NCBI RefSeq assembly: GCF_900115185.1
Contig: NZ_FOVN01000001.1
Coordinates: 1,240,001-1,304,000 of the forward strand
DNA: 64,000 nucleotides
From: Algorimicrobium echini
GTDB taxonomy: Bacteria > Bacteroidota > Bacteroidia > Flavobacteriales > Flavobacteriaceae
Direction: 5' to 3'
The number at the start of each line of letters is the position of its first letter. Position 1 is the stretch's first letter. The notes beneath the pieces were generated by a model, which made no database searches, had not been told where the DNA came from, and saw only the letters and a list, made by a program, of their open reading frames with translations. Made by a program: the position numbers and the translations under genes. Below, in pieces: positions 46,223-55,118 of this stretch.

Positions 46223-47302
46223 ATGCAAAACAATATCAAATTTTTAGTAGGTATTATACTTTTCTGTGTTCTAAAGTTTAGTTATGCTCAAGAGGTTAAT
46301 AATAGGGAGCAAATTACACAGTTGGAGAATCAGAAAATGTTGGTTCAAAATGAAGAAAAGGCGTTATTAAAAGAAGCGGTCGAGGCCATAAATGTGCGTT
46401 TAGATACGAATGAAATTTCGCAAGAAGAAGCTTCCGAATTAAAATCTGCTGCTGCTGAAAAACATGCTTTAAATATTGAAAATAGGTTGGCAATTATTGA
46501 TAATCGGATAGCTTTATTAGAGCGTAATGAAACGGTTACACAAGACACGGGTGCTAATTTAGATGGATTAGTAATTGAAATAGGAAAGAATAAAGATTCA
46601 GACACCTATGATACAGGTAGTATTTACGTAGGTCCAAAAACGAAAAAGAAACCACGTGTATACGATAAACGTACAACAAGTGATTTAGTATTTGCAATTG
46701 GGTTTAATAATGCCATTATTGAAGGACAGTCTTTAAATGATTCTCCATACAAAATAGGTGGTTCCGGATTTGTGGAGTTAGGTTGGGCTTGGAAAACACG
46801 TGTTTTTGAAAACTCCAACGCTGTTCGCTTTAAATATGGATTGTCTGTACAGTGGAACAAATTAGATATTAAAGATAATTTATATTTCGCAGAAGAAAAT
46901 GATGTAGTTACTTTAGAAGAATATCCACTAAACTTGAGTAAATCTAAATTTAGAACTACCAATTTGGTCGTCCCTTTACATTTTGAATTTGGTCCATCTA
47001 AAAAAATTGAGCGTGATGATTATTTTAGGTACTCGACGTACAAAAAATTCAAATTTGGAATAGGTGGTTATGGCGGAGTTGTATTGCAGTCTTTACAAAA
47101 ATTGAAGTATGATGAAAATGGGAGTAAGCAAAAGGATAAATTTAAGAATTACAACACCAATAATTTCGTGTACGGATTAAGTAGTTATGTGTCTTGGGGA
47201 AATGTTGGTATTTATGCTAAATATGATTTGTCAACCATATTTAAAGATCAAGCCATTGACCAAAACAATATTTCACTAGGATTGCGCTTTGATATGGATT
47301 AA
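46223..47302 (+). CDS. Outer-membrane protein with N-terminal coiled coil
   Basis: Third gene of the sigma/anti-sigma unit, 359 residues. Signal peptide about 1-22 (ending FSYAQ), then a charged helical region rich in Glu/Lys/Ala (about 23-110, with QLENQKMLVQNEEKALL) that should form a coiled coil. The C-terminal two thirds show beta-barrel-like strands with aromatic girdles and end in LGLRFDMD. It may be the target or sensor of the sigma system. I cannot assign a named family. Confidence 0.7.
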   Translation: MQNNIKFLVGIILFCVLKFSYAQEVNNREQITQLENQKMLVQNEEKALLKEAVEAINVRLDTNEISQEEASELKSAAAEKHALNIENRLAIIDNRIALLERNETVTQDTGANLDGLVIEIGKNKDSDTYDTGSIYVGPKTKKKPRVYDKRTTSDLVFAIGFNNAIIEGQSLNDSPYKIGGSGFVELGWAWKTRVFENSNAVRFKYGLSVQWNKLDIKDNLYFAEENDVVTLEEYPLNLSKSKFRTTNLVVPLHFEFGPSKKIERDDYFRYSTYKKFKFGIGGYGGVVLQSLQKLKYDENGSKQKDKFKNYNTNNFVYGLSSYVSWGNVGIYAKYDLSTIFKDQAIDQNNISLGLRFDMD

Positions 47303-47331
47303 TATTAAGTGTTATTTGAATTAGTTATTAT

Positions 47332-47366
47332 AAAAAAGGCTTCAATTTAATTGAAGCCTTTTTTTT
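47332..47366. terminator. Bidirectional terminator
   Basis: AAAAAAGGCTTCAA pairs with TTGAAGCCTTTTTT around a TTTAA loop. It is shared by two converging genes; the stop codon of the minus-strand peptidase lies in its T run. Confidence 0.9.
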
Positions 47367-49194
47367 ATTTGATTGCTTTTTCCAAACCATTTTTTCCGCC
47401 CACAATTGGAAGTTGTAAAGTCGTTTTATCCAAATCAATGGTTAGTTCCGTTCCGGGTTTTGGTAAAATAGTGAATTGATTGTCACTTGAGAAAATCATT
47501 AAACCTATTTGTTGTCCTTTAGGAATAACTTGGTCATCGGGTTGTAAATCGAAATTCACGGTATAAAATGTCCCTGGTTTTAGAGGGTCACTTTCGGTAA
47601 TAGATTTATGGTTTTGAGGATCTGCCCAGCCACGTGTAATAATGTTATCGGTTATTTTTGCCCCTTTTTCTGTATTCCAAGGTAATGATACCAGCCAAAT
47701 AGATAAATTGGCAGCAGGCTTACTACTAGCAAGTGTAACGGATATTTTTGCTAAACCAGAAATATGTAAGTCTTCCGTTAAAGTGGGTAATGTATATAAT
47801 AACCTATTGTTAGATTCTTTAGCCTGCGCTAAATCTGTTCCTGAAATCGTAGCATCATCAGTTAAAACTTCTGTGCCTTGATTGTTAATTGTTGTTGGTG
47901 AAAGTCGACCAGAAGTTTTGCCACCTTTTCCTAAATGGAGTGTTACGTGTTCGGCATCAGGATTAGGATAGTCTTTATAAGCTGTGGGTTTTAATCTGTC
48001 ATCATTTTCACGAACAATCCATGCTTTCGCATCATTTTCAACACCATTATCTATACCATGTAGATAATGCGTGAACCAACGATTCATCATAGACAAGGGA
48101 GGCGGACCTCCATGACCAAATTGATGATAGTAAATTTGAACCGGTAAACCCATGTCTTTGGCAGCTTGATAAATACGGTAGCTATGTTCAGGCATCACAT
48201 TCCAATCATTAAAACCATGAGACATTAATAATGCTGCTGTCATTGGCTTCATCTGATTTAAATAATCACGTCCAGCCCAGAAATCATTATAGTCGCCTGT
48301 TACACGATCCATCCCATTTTTCATTTCGGTATCACGAACGGTTTTGTTATTATAAGCGCGTTTAGATTCATCGCCACTATGGATAAAATCGTATAGGACA
48401 TCAATATCTTCTCCAAGATAACCACCTGGTGAACGCACCAATCCGTTAGAGCGGTAATAATGATAATAAGATGTATTTGGGGCTACTGGAATAATGGCTT
48501 CCAAACCTTTAACGCCTGTTGTGGCTGCTGCTAAAGGGATTGTTCCATTATAACTTGTGCCAGTCATGCCTACTTTTCCTGTGCTCCAAAATGCCTCCAC
48601 AGTTTCATTGCCATCTGGCGTTGTGTATCCTTTAGCACGACCATTTAGCCAATCTATTACGGCTTTTGGTGCTAAAGACTCATTTGGACCACCTACCGTT
48701 GGAGCGCCTTGTGATAAGCCTGTTCCTGGAGATGAGGAATGAACTACAATATAACCACGTGGAACCCAAGTTCTAATTTGTGAATTTGAAATAACAGGTC
48801 GCTTACCTGTTCGTTTGACTTCCACATGTGTTCGTGGTTTTTCAATTTCACCAAGCTCATGATTAACATTCCAGAATAAACCATCAGCATCACCTGCTAC
48901 ACCTGCGTAATATGGACTGGATTCGTAAACAATAGGTAGTTTTAAACCTTCGGTATCGGTCTGTTTCGGCCGTGTAACATCCACATGCATTCTGTCCATT
49001 TTCCCATCACCATCGGTGTCAAAAGTCGTTTCAACCCATAAATCATGACGAACCCAATCGTCAGGATTGCTAAAAGCTTCAACTATTTGAGCTTCGCCAT
49101 TTTCAAAAACTGGAATGGCTTTTTCTTGCCCCTGAATGTTGTAAAGCCCTAAAAAGCTTAATAAAACAAAAAGGAAGTTTGAGTGTTTTTTCAT
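47365..49194 (-). CDS. Xaa-Pro dipeptidyl-peptidase (CocE/NonD, S15 family), exported
   Basis: Alpha/beta hydrolase of 609 residues from the ATG at 49194, which starts a signal peptide (MKKHSNFLFVLLSFLGLYNI, cleavage near residue 22). The frame is open a further 42 codons upstream, but that stretch has no signal peptide and nearly reaches dnaG. The nucleophile is the Ser in GMTGTSYNGTI; the acid Asp is in SHGFNDWNV and the His in YHQFGHGGPP. The C-terminal jelly roll (about 430-609) is the X-Pro dipeptidyl-peptidase C domain. Likely to cut N-terminal X-Pro dipeptides in the periplasm or outside. Confidence 0.9.
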   Translation of the reverse strand: MKKHSNFLFVLLSFLGLYNIQGQEKAIPVFENGEAQIVEAFSNPDDWVRHDLWVETTFDTDGDGKMDRMHVDVTRPKQTDTEGLKLPIVYESSPYYAGVAGDADGLFWNVNHELGEIEKPRTHVEVKRTGKRPVISNSQIRTWVPRGYIVVHSSSPGTGLSQGAPTVGGPNESLAPKAVIDWLNGRAKGYTTPDGNETVEAFWSTGKVGMTGTSYNGTIPLAAATTGVKGLEAIIPVAPNTSYYHYYRSNGLVRSPGGYLGEDIDVLYDFIHSGDESKRAYNNKTVRDTEMKNGMDRVTGDYNDFWAGRDYLNQMKPMTAALLMSHGFNDWNVMPEHSYRIYQAAKDMGLPVQIYYHQFGHGGPPPLSMMNRWFTHYLHGIDNGVENDAKAWIVRENDDRLKPTAYKDYPNPDAEHVTLHLGKGGKTSGRLSPTTINNQGTEVLTDDATISGTDLAQAKESNNRLLYTLPTLTEDLHISGLAKISVTLASSKPAANLSIWLVSLPWNTEKGAKITDNIITRGWADPQNHKSITESDPLKPGTFYTVNFDLQPDDQVIPKGQQIGLMIFSSDNQFTILPKPGTELTIDLDKTTLQLPIVGGKNGLEKAIK

Positions 49195-49323
49195 AAAAAT
49201 AGTTTGTAAAAATAAGGATAACAAGTTAGCTGTTTTTATCAACAATCTCAAATTAGGGTTTACAATAAATTTTAATTCATATAAGTTTATAGTACTTTTA
49301 CCAATCTTAAATTTATCCATACT

Positions 49324-51285
49324 TTGATATCAAAATCTACCATAGATCAAGTCTTTGAAACCTCTCGTGTTGAAGAGGTAATAGGTGATTTTGTGCAATT
49401 AAAAAAATCGGGTAGTAACTATAAAGGATTAAGCCCGTTTAGTGATGAGCGTTCTCCTAGTTTTATGGTATCGCCAGTAAAGCAAATTTGGAAAGATTTC
49501 TCAAGTGGGAAAGGTGGAAATGCTGTTGCTTTCCTAATGGAACACGAGCATTTTACATACCCAGAGGCTATAAAATATTTAGCCAATAAATACAACATAG
49601 AAATTGAGGAGACCGAACAGTCTAATGAAGAAAAAGCACAGGCTGATGTCCGTGAAAGCCTATATTTAGTGAGTGAATATGCAAGCAAGTATTTTCAAAA
49701 TATATTACATAAAACGGATCCTGGAAAAGCCATAGGTTTAAGTTATTTTAAAGAACGTGGATTTACTGAAGAAACCATTAAGAAATTTGATCTAGGGTAC
49801 TCTTTAGATGAATGGCAGGCATTTACTGATGACGCTTTAAAAAAAGGTTATCAGTTAGAATTTTTAGAGAAAACAGGATTAACCATAGTTAAAGGAGATA
49901 AACAGTTTGACCGTTTTAAAGGTCGGGTTATGTTTCCTATTCAGAGTATGAGTGGTCGCGTTCTAGGATTTGGTGGTCGTATTTTAATTTCTGATAAAAA
50001 AGCTGCTAAATATTTAAATTCACCAGAAAGTGATATTTACCATAAAAGTAAAGTGTTATATGGTATTTTTCATGCAAAACAAAGTATAGCTAAAGAAGAT
50101 AACTGTTATTTGGTTGAGGGTTATACCGATGTTATTCAGTTTCACCAACGTGGTATAAAGAATGTAGTTTCCTCATCTGGAACGGCTTTATCACCCGAAC
50201 AGATTCGACTAATAAATAGGCTTACTAAAAATATAACTGTGTTGTTTGATGGTGATGCAGCAGGATTAAGGGCTTCATTGCGTGGTATAGATTTAATTTT
50301 GGAGCAAGGTATGAATGTTAAGGTTTGTACGTTCCCTGAAGGTGATGATCCAGATAGTTTTGCAAAGGAAAACTCATTAGATGACATAACTTCTTATTTA
50401 GAAGAACAAGCACAAGACTTTATCCAGTTTAAGGCGTCCTTACTTGTAAAAGAAGCTAAAAACGATCCGATTAAAAAAGCAGAAACCATTCGTGATATTG
50501 TGAATAGTATTGCTAAAATTCCCGATCGCATTAAAACTGAAATATATATTCAGGAATGTGCCCGAATTATGGATATTAGCGAGGCTGTTTTATTTAGTAC
50601 ACTTGCCCAGATTACTAAAAAAGAAACTCAAGAAAGCAACAAGCAATACAAACAAGAACAAAAAGCTTTCGATGTTATTAAAAATGAACAGCAGTCTGCT
50701 AAAAAAGTGGATATACAGTATGAACTAGAACGAAAAATTATCCAAATACTGTTGTTGTATGGAAATAAAACGGAAGATTTTGAAGATTTAATTTTGAAAG
50801 AAAACGACGCTAATGAATTGGTTTTAGAACCTGTAAAGCATCAAGCAAAAGTATTTGAAAAAATATATTTAGATTTACAAGAGGATGAAATGCAGTTTAC
50901 AAATGAAACATTTAGGGATTTATATTACACCATTATTGAAACCCTAAATCAGAATCCTGATTTTGTAATTGAAAATATAGTAAATACTGTGGAGCCTGTC
51001 ATGGCAACAGAAATCACAACTATTTTAATGGAAGATGAGCGTCACACCTTGTCAGATTGGGAACGTAAAAATATTTTTCCTAAACCTAAAAATACCACTA
51101 TAGCCCAACTGGTAAGCGAAACAATTTTAAGTTTACGTTGTTACTTAATAGATTTAAAAGTTCGTGAATTCCAACAGGAAACATTAAGAAATGCTAGTGA
51201 TACCAATAGGAATATATTGGAAGAAGTTAAAGATTACTCGGGATTAAAAATGTTATTATCTAGGAAGTTAAACCGTGTTTTATAG
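49324..51285 (+). CDS. dnaG: DNA primase with degenerate zinc-binding domain
   Basis: Synthesises RNA primers at the replication fork. Order: N-terminal CHC2-like domain (about 1-95), the TOPRIM catalytic core (about 250-345, LVEGYTDVIQFHQRG, FDGDAAGLRA and EGDDPDSFA carrying the metal-binding acidic residues), and a C-terminal helicase-binding region. The zinc ligands known from E. coli (C40, H43, C61, C64) are replaced by S37, S40, D58 and S61 in GLSPFSDE and KDFSSG. The TTG at 49324 is the start; no ATG precedes the conserved N-terminus. Its end overlaps the converging response regulator gene by six bases. Confidence 0.94.
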   Translation: MISKSTIDQVFETSRVEEVIGDFVQLKKSGSNYKGLSPFSDERSPSFMVSPVKQIWKDFSSGKGGNAVAFLMEHEHFTYPEAIKYLANKYNIEIEETEQSNEEKAQADVRESLYLVSEYASKYFQNILHKTDPGKAIGLSYFKERGFTEETIKKFDLGYSLDEWQAFTDDALKKGYQLEFLEKTGLTIVKGDKQFDRFKGRVMFPIQSMSGRVLGFGGRILISDKKAAKYLNSPESDIYHKSKVLYGIFHAKQSIAKEDNCYLVEGYTDVIQFHQRGIKNVVSSSGTALSPEQIRLINRLTKNITVLFDGDAAGLRASLRGIDLILEQGMNVKVCTFPEGDDPDSFAKENSLDDITSYLEEQAQDFIQFKASLLVKEAKNDPIKKAETIRDIVNSIAKIPDRIKTEIYIQECARIMDISEAVLFSTLAQITKKETQESNKQYKQEQKAFDVIKNEQQSAKKVDIQYELERKIIQILLLYGNKTEDFEDLILKENDANELVLEPVKHQAKVFEKIYLDLQEDEMQFTNETFRDLYYTIIETLNQNPDFVIENIVNTVEPVMATEITTILMEDERHTLSDWERKNIFPKPKNTTIAQLVSETILSLRCYLIDLKVREFQQETLRNASDTNRNILEEVKDYSGLKMLLSRKLNRVL

Positions 51286-51906
51286 TTCTAAAAGTTTTGC
51301 TCGACTAATTAAATCAACAATATTAGAAACATTTAATTTTTTCATAAGTCTTGCTTTGTAAGTACTTACGGTTTTTTCGTTAATATCCAACTCTTCAGCT
51401 ATTTCCTTGTTTTTTCGGCCAGAAGCTAGTAATTTCAAGACTTCAATTTCTCGCATGGATAGTTTTTTATAGTACGATCCAGATCTTGAACCACGTTTTT
51501 TAGAAGACATTTGCTCTGCAATCTCATGACTCAAATAGACGTTTCCATCATTCACTTTTAAAATAGCTTCTTTAACAGTCATAATATCTGCCGTTTTCAT
51601 TAAGTAGCCTTCTGCACCAGATTTTATGGTGTTTATAGCGTAAATTTCTTCAGGTTGCGAACTGAATATGATGGTTTTAACTTTTGGGAATTCTTTTCTT
51701 AATCGGCGTAAGGCTGTAATTCCATTTAGTTTTGGCAAATCAATTTCACTTAAAATAATATCAACAGGATGTTGCTTTAGGAAATCAAAAATAGCTTCTC
51801 CGTTATTGACACCTCCAACAACTTGAATTTGAGGAGATGTTACAAACAATAACTCAAGCCCTTTTCTAACAATAGGGTGGTTATCAACTACCAACAATTT
51901 TATCAT
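51280..51906 (-). CDS. NarL/FixJ-type response regulator with atypical receiver
   Basis: Two-domain transcription factor of 208 residues: receiver (about 1-118) and LuxR-type helix-turn-helix (about 145-205, LSMREIEVLKLLASGRKNKE followed by IAEELDINEKTVSTYKARL). In the receiver the usual phospho-accepting Asp, four residues before the conserved Pro, is Glu54 (LSEIDLP), and one of the two acidic metal-binding residues is Asn9 (VVDNHP). Lys104 is retained. So phosphorylation is unlikely, and Glu could mimic the active state. No histidine kinase gene is adjacent. Confidence 0.9.
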   Translation of the reverse strand: MIKLLVVDNHPIVRKGLELLFVTSPQIQVVGGVNNGEAIFDFLKQHPVDIILSEIDLPKLNGITALRRLRKEFPKVKTIIFSSQPEEIYAINTIKSGAEGYLMKTADIMTVKEAILKVNDGNVYLSHEIAEQMSSKKRGSRSGSYYKKLSMREIEVLKLLASGRKNKEIAEELDINEKTVSTYKARLMKKLNVSNIVDLISRAKLLEL

Positions 51907-51999
51907 TATAAATGAATTTTGAAGTTAATACTTATGAGGCGTTGCTATTTGTTGAGAGTACTTTATAAAGATAAGAAATATCTTATACAAAGTTTGCAA

Positions 52000-52788
52000 T
52001 TATTTAAATTTATTTGGAATTTCACAAATTGGTATTGGGTTCATTTTGTGTTTATTAGCATTGTTGAAGCGTTTAAATATTTTAAAAACCTCTTGGTTTC
52101 TACCTTCAAAATCAGTTTCCTGTTTACCAGCATCATTCATCATCATTGCCCATTCTAATTCCGGATACGAGGCGCCTATTTGGTCTTCATCACTACGCGT
52201 GTCACCAAATAAGCCATCGCTTGGTGCGGCTTTCATAATGGATTTGGCTACATTTAAATACTCGCCTAAAGCATATACTTCCGATTTCATTAAATCGGCA
52301 ATTGGACTTAAATCCACACCGCCATCACCATATTTTGTATAAAAACCCACACCAAAATCTTCAACTTTATTGCCAGTTCCTGCCACCAATAGTTTCTCAA
52401 GTCCCGCATAATAATATAAGGTTGTCATTCGTAAGCGAGCTCGAGTGTTTGCAAGCACCATATCTACAATGTCTTGTTTACCTTCCATTAAAACTTCCTT
52501 TTTAAACGCTTCAAATACAGGCGTTAAGTTGGCTATAGTAGCTCGAACATTCGGATATGTTTCTTTTAGAAATTGTATGTGTTCTTGGCCTCTAGATACA
52601 TGACTTTCAGCTTGATGTATGGGCATCTCTACACATAAAACATCTAATCCTGTTTTGGCACAAAGCGTAGAGGTAACAGCAGAATCTATTCCTCCAGAAA
52701 TGCCTACAACAAAACCATTAACTTTAGCGTTTGTAGCATAATTGTTTAACCAAGATACAATATGATTGACGATTTTTTCTGTTTGCAT
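52000..52788 (-). CDS. nadE: NAD(+) synthetase, ammonia-dependent
   Basis: Amidates nicotinic acid adenine dinucleotide to NAD+. The N-type ATP pyrophosphatase loop SGGIDSAVTS is at residues 30-39. Downstream are LVAGTGNKVEDFGVGFYTKYGDGGVDLSPI and LFGDTRSDEDQIG, the substrate-binding regions. At 262 residues it has no glutaminase domain, so it uses free ammonia. It is divergent from gldB; a nadE-gldB-gldC neighbourhood is a familiar arrangement in Flavobacteriaceae. Confidence 0.94.
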   Translation of the reverse strand: MQTEKIVNHIVSWLNNYATNAKVNGFVVGISGGIDSAVTSTLCAKTGLDVLCVEMPIHQAESHVSRGQEHIQFLKETYPNVRATIANLTPVFEAFKKEVLMEGKQDIVDMVLANTRARLRMTTLYYYAGLEKLLVAGTGNKVEDFGVGFYTKYGDGGVDLSPIADLMKSEVYALGEYLNVAKSIMKAAPSDGLFGDTRSDEDQIGASYPELEWAMMMNDAGKQETDFEGRNQEVFKIFKRFNNANKHKMNPIPICEIPNKFK

Positions 52789-52797
52789 TTTAATGGA

Positions 52798-52824
52798 TTT
52801 TTAAAGCAAAGTGATGTACCTTTG
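52798..52824 (+). promoter_or_regulatory. Promoter of gldB-gldC
   Basis: A T-run (52798-52802), about 14-16 bp, then TACCTTTG (52817-52824), a perfect -7 box, 57 bp before the gldB ATG. Spacing is slightly short for the -33 element. Confidence 0.58.
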
Positions 52825-52881
52825 CGTAACAAAAATATAGCAATCATAGGATTAATAAAAATTAACAACCTATAAGTTTTT

Positions 52882-53847
52882 ATGAGATATTTAGTGAATT
52901 TTCTTATCGTTCTTTGTTTTTTGTCTTGTGAACAAGAAAGTCAAGTTGAAAAGGATATAGAAAAAATTGAAGTTGATTTTACAGTAGAACGCTTTGACAA
53001 GGCTTTTGGAGATGCAACTCCTGAAGATTTACCCAAATTAAAACAAGCCTTTCCGTTTATGTTTCCTGAACAATATCCAGATGAATTTTGGGAAGCGCGC
53101 ATGCAAGATACACTCCAACAGCAATTAATAACAGAAAGCAGTCAAATTTTTGATGATTTTAGTACTGAAAAGGACGACATTACGAGGCTTTTCCAACATT
53201 TAAAGTATTATTTTCCTGAATTTAGAGTTCCGCGTGTTATTACAACTACTTCATCTGTAGATTATAGAAATAAAGTAATTGTTACTGATACATTGGTGCT
53301 TATTTCTATTGATACTTATTTAGGAAAGGATCATGAGTTTTATAATGGGATTTCTAAATACCTAAAAGCTAATTTTGAACGCAACCAAATTGTAGTAGAT
53401 TTAGCAGCAGCTTATGCCGAGAAGCAAACCTTTCAGATGGCAAGGAAAACGCTTTTGGATGAAATGATTTATTTTGGGAAGCAACTTTATTTTAAAGACG
53501 TCATGATTCCATTTGTTTCAGAACACGATAAAATTGGTTACACGGAAGACCAATTAAATTGGGCTCAAGAGAATGAATGGTTTATCTGGAATTATTTTAT
53601 AGGCAAAGAACTGTTATATGATACCAATGCTAAAATACCATCTAGATTCATAAATCCAGCGCCTTTTTCTAAATTTTATTTAGAGCAAGTAGATAATGAA
53701 TCGCCAGGAAGAATCGGTCAATTCATTGGCTGGCAGATAGTAAAATCTTATATGGATAACAATACAGTTAGTATAAAAAGTTTGTTAACTGCAGAACCAC
53801 TAGAAATTTTTAATAATAGTAAATATAAACCAAAAGAGAATGGCTAA
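52882..53847 (+). CDS. gldB: Gliding motility lipoprotein GldB
   Basis: Lipoprotein of 321 residues with lipobox LSC near residue 16 (VLCFLSCEQ). The body matches GldB: VDFTVERFDKAF, PFMFPEQYPDEFW near residue 58, and INPAPFSKFYLEQVDNESPGRIGQFIGWQIVKSY near the end. GldB is essential for gliding in Flavobacterium johnsoniae and supports the motility/T9SS machinery, though its exact activity is unknown. It is followed by gldC with an 8-bp overlap. Confidence 0.94.
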   Translation: MRYLVNFLIVLCFLSCEQESQVEKDIEKIEVDFTVERFDKAFGDATPEDLPKLKQAFPFMFPEQYPDEFWEARMQDTLQQQLITESSQIFDDFSTEKDDITRLFQHLKYYFPEFRVPRVITTTSSVDYRNKVIVTDTLVLISIDTYLGKDHEFYNGISKYLKANFERNQIVVDLAAAYAEKQTFQMARKTLLDEMIYFGKQLYFKDVMIPFVSEHDKIGYTEDQLNWAQENEWFIWNYFIGKELLYDTNAKIPSRFINPAPFSKFYLEQVDNESPGRIGQFIGWQIVKSYMDNNTVSIKSLLTAEPLEIFNNSKYKPKENG

Positions 53848-54172
53848 TTTGAAATCGACAATAGAATTAACGGTTGAATTAGATGAAAACCGTGTGCCAG
53901 AACATTTATCATGGACTGCCCAAGATGGTGGTATAGACAATGAAGAGGCTAAAGCAATGTTGCTTTCCGTTTGGGACAGTGAGAAACAAGAAACGTTACG
54001 AATTGATTTGTGGACTAAAGATATGCCTGTAGACGAAATGAAATTGTTTTTTCATCAAACTTTAGTTGCTATGAGTGATACGTTTAATCGGGCTACTCAA
54101 GATGAGAAAATGACCGCAACTATGAAGGATTTTTGCGATTATTTTGCTGAAAAATTAGAATTAAAAAAATAA
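53840..54172 (+). CDS. gldC: Gliding motility protein GldC
   Basis: 110-residue cytoplasmic protein overlapping gldB by 8 bp. Features of GldC: STIELTVELDENRVPEHLSW at the start, LRIDLWTKDMPVDEMKLFFHQTL around residue 52, and CDYFAEKLELKK at the end. In F. johnsoniae it improves gliding but is not strictly required. Directly followed (one base after its stop) by a long palindrome. Confidence 0.94.
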   Translation: MANLKSTIELTVELDENRVPEHLSWTAQDGGIDNEEAKAMLLSVWDSEKQETLRIDLWTKDMPVDEMKLFFHQTLVAMSDTFNRATQDEKMTATMKDFCDYFAEKLELKK

Positions 54173-54290
54173 GAAGCTAGCCATAAGTAATAAATCCCAA
54201 AAGTTACTTGACGCGTAGTAGAAATACTTTAGTTTTTTAAAACTTTTGCTACGCGCAACTTATAAAGGGTAATTACTTTTAGATAGCTTC
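54173..54290. repeat. Long imperfect inverted repeat between gldC and aqpZ
   Basis: The region folds on itself over 118 bp. From outside in: GAAGCTA (54173-54179) pairs with TAGCTTC (54284-54290); AAGTAAT pairs with ATTACTT; CCC with GGG; AAGTT with AACTT; CGCGTAG (54212-54218) with CTACGCG (54249-54255). Unpaired patches of 3-6 nt separate the blocks. No reading frame is present. It may be a bidirectional termination structure for two converging genes or the remnant of a palindromic element. Confidence 0.7.
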
Positions 54291-54316
54291 TTTAATACGC
54301 TTGATTAGGGGTTTTA

Positions 54317-55006
54317 TTAATCCTTATTAGGCGCTAAATACTTATAAAGTAATCCAGCTAGAATAGCACCCACTATTGGTGCAACCCAAAATAACCATAA
54401 CTGGCTCGTAGCCCAATCGCCAACAAATAAAGCTTGACTGGTACTTCTAGCAGGATTAACAGATGTATTTGTAACGGGTATACTTATTAGGTGTACTAAA
54501 GTAAGGGCTAAACCTATGGCAATGCCACCAATTCCAGGAGAGGCATTTCTATGAGTAGCACCTAAAATAACAATGAGGAACATAAACGTCATGACAATTT
54601 CGGTTACTAAAGCGGAAGTCATGTCGTAACCCATTGGAGAATGTTCTCCGTAACCATTTGCAGCAAACCCATCTGCCAAAGAAAAATCTGGATGGCCACT
54701 GGCTATTAAATATAGAATACTTGCACCAGCAATACCGCCTAAAACTTGGGCAATTATATAACCTGGTAACTCCTTGCCGTCAAAACGACCACCAATCCAT
54801 AATCCAATAGATACAGCGGGATTAAAATGAGCGCCAGATATATGCCCAACCGCATAAGCACCAGTAAGTACAGTTAAACCAAATGCGGCAGCTACACCTG
54901 CAAAGCCAATTCCTAATTCTGGAATTCCAGCTGCTAAAACAGCACTCCCACAACCTCCTAGAACCAGCCAAAAGGTTCCAATAAATTCTGCTAAAATTTT
55001 TTTCAT
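54317..55006 (-). CDS. aqpZ: Aquaporin Z
   Basis: Water channel of the inner membrane, 229 residues, six helices plus two half-helices. Both NPA boxes are intact: [13 protein letters not shown] near residue 54 and [12 protein letters not shown] near residue 176, the latter with the selectivity-filter Arg. It is an orthodox water-specific aquaporin by these residues; glycerol facilitators have a larger filter. ATG at 55006 followed by [17 protein letters not shown], the usual first helix. It is not obviously coupled to the FGE gene upstream, which lies 112 bp away. Confidence 0.95.
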   Translation of the reverse strand: MKKILAEFIGTFWLVLGGCGSAVLAAGIPELGIGFAGVAAAFGLTVLTGAYAVGHISGAHFNPAVSIGLWIGGRFDGKELPGYIIAQVLGGIAGASILYLIASGHPDFSLADGFAANGYGEHSPMGYDMTSALVTEIVMTFMFLIVILGATHRNASPGIGGIAIGLALTLVHLISIPVTNTSVNPARSTSQALFVGDWATSQLWLFWVAPIVGAILAGLLYKYLAPNKD

Positions 55007-55118
55007 GTTTTTAATGTTTAGTTAGTTTAATTATTTGATTAGTAGATAATTAAATTTACAAAAAAAACTTAAGCAAAAACGGTATTATTTTAATATGGAA
55101 ATTATAAATAAAAATATG

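Noticed and set aside
49195-49320. 42-codon upstream extension of the X-Pro peptidase
   Set aside because: The ATG at 49194 starts a clean signal peptide. The extension has no such feature and would leave three bases to dnaG.
51919-52342. Plus-strand frames overlapping nadE
   Set aside because: They run antisense to the conserved nadE gene and show no recognisable motif.
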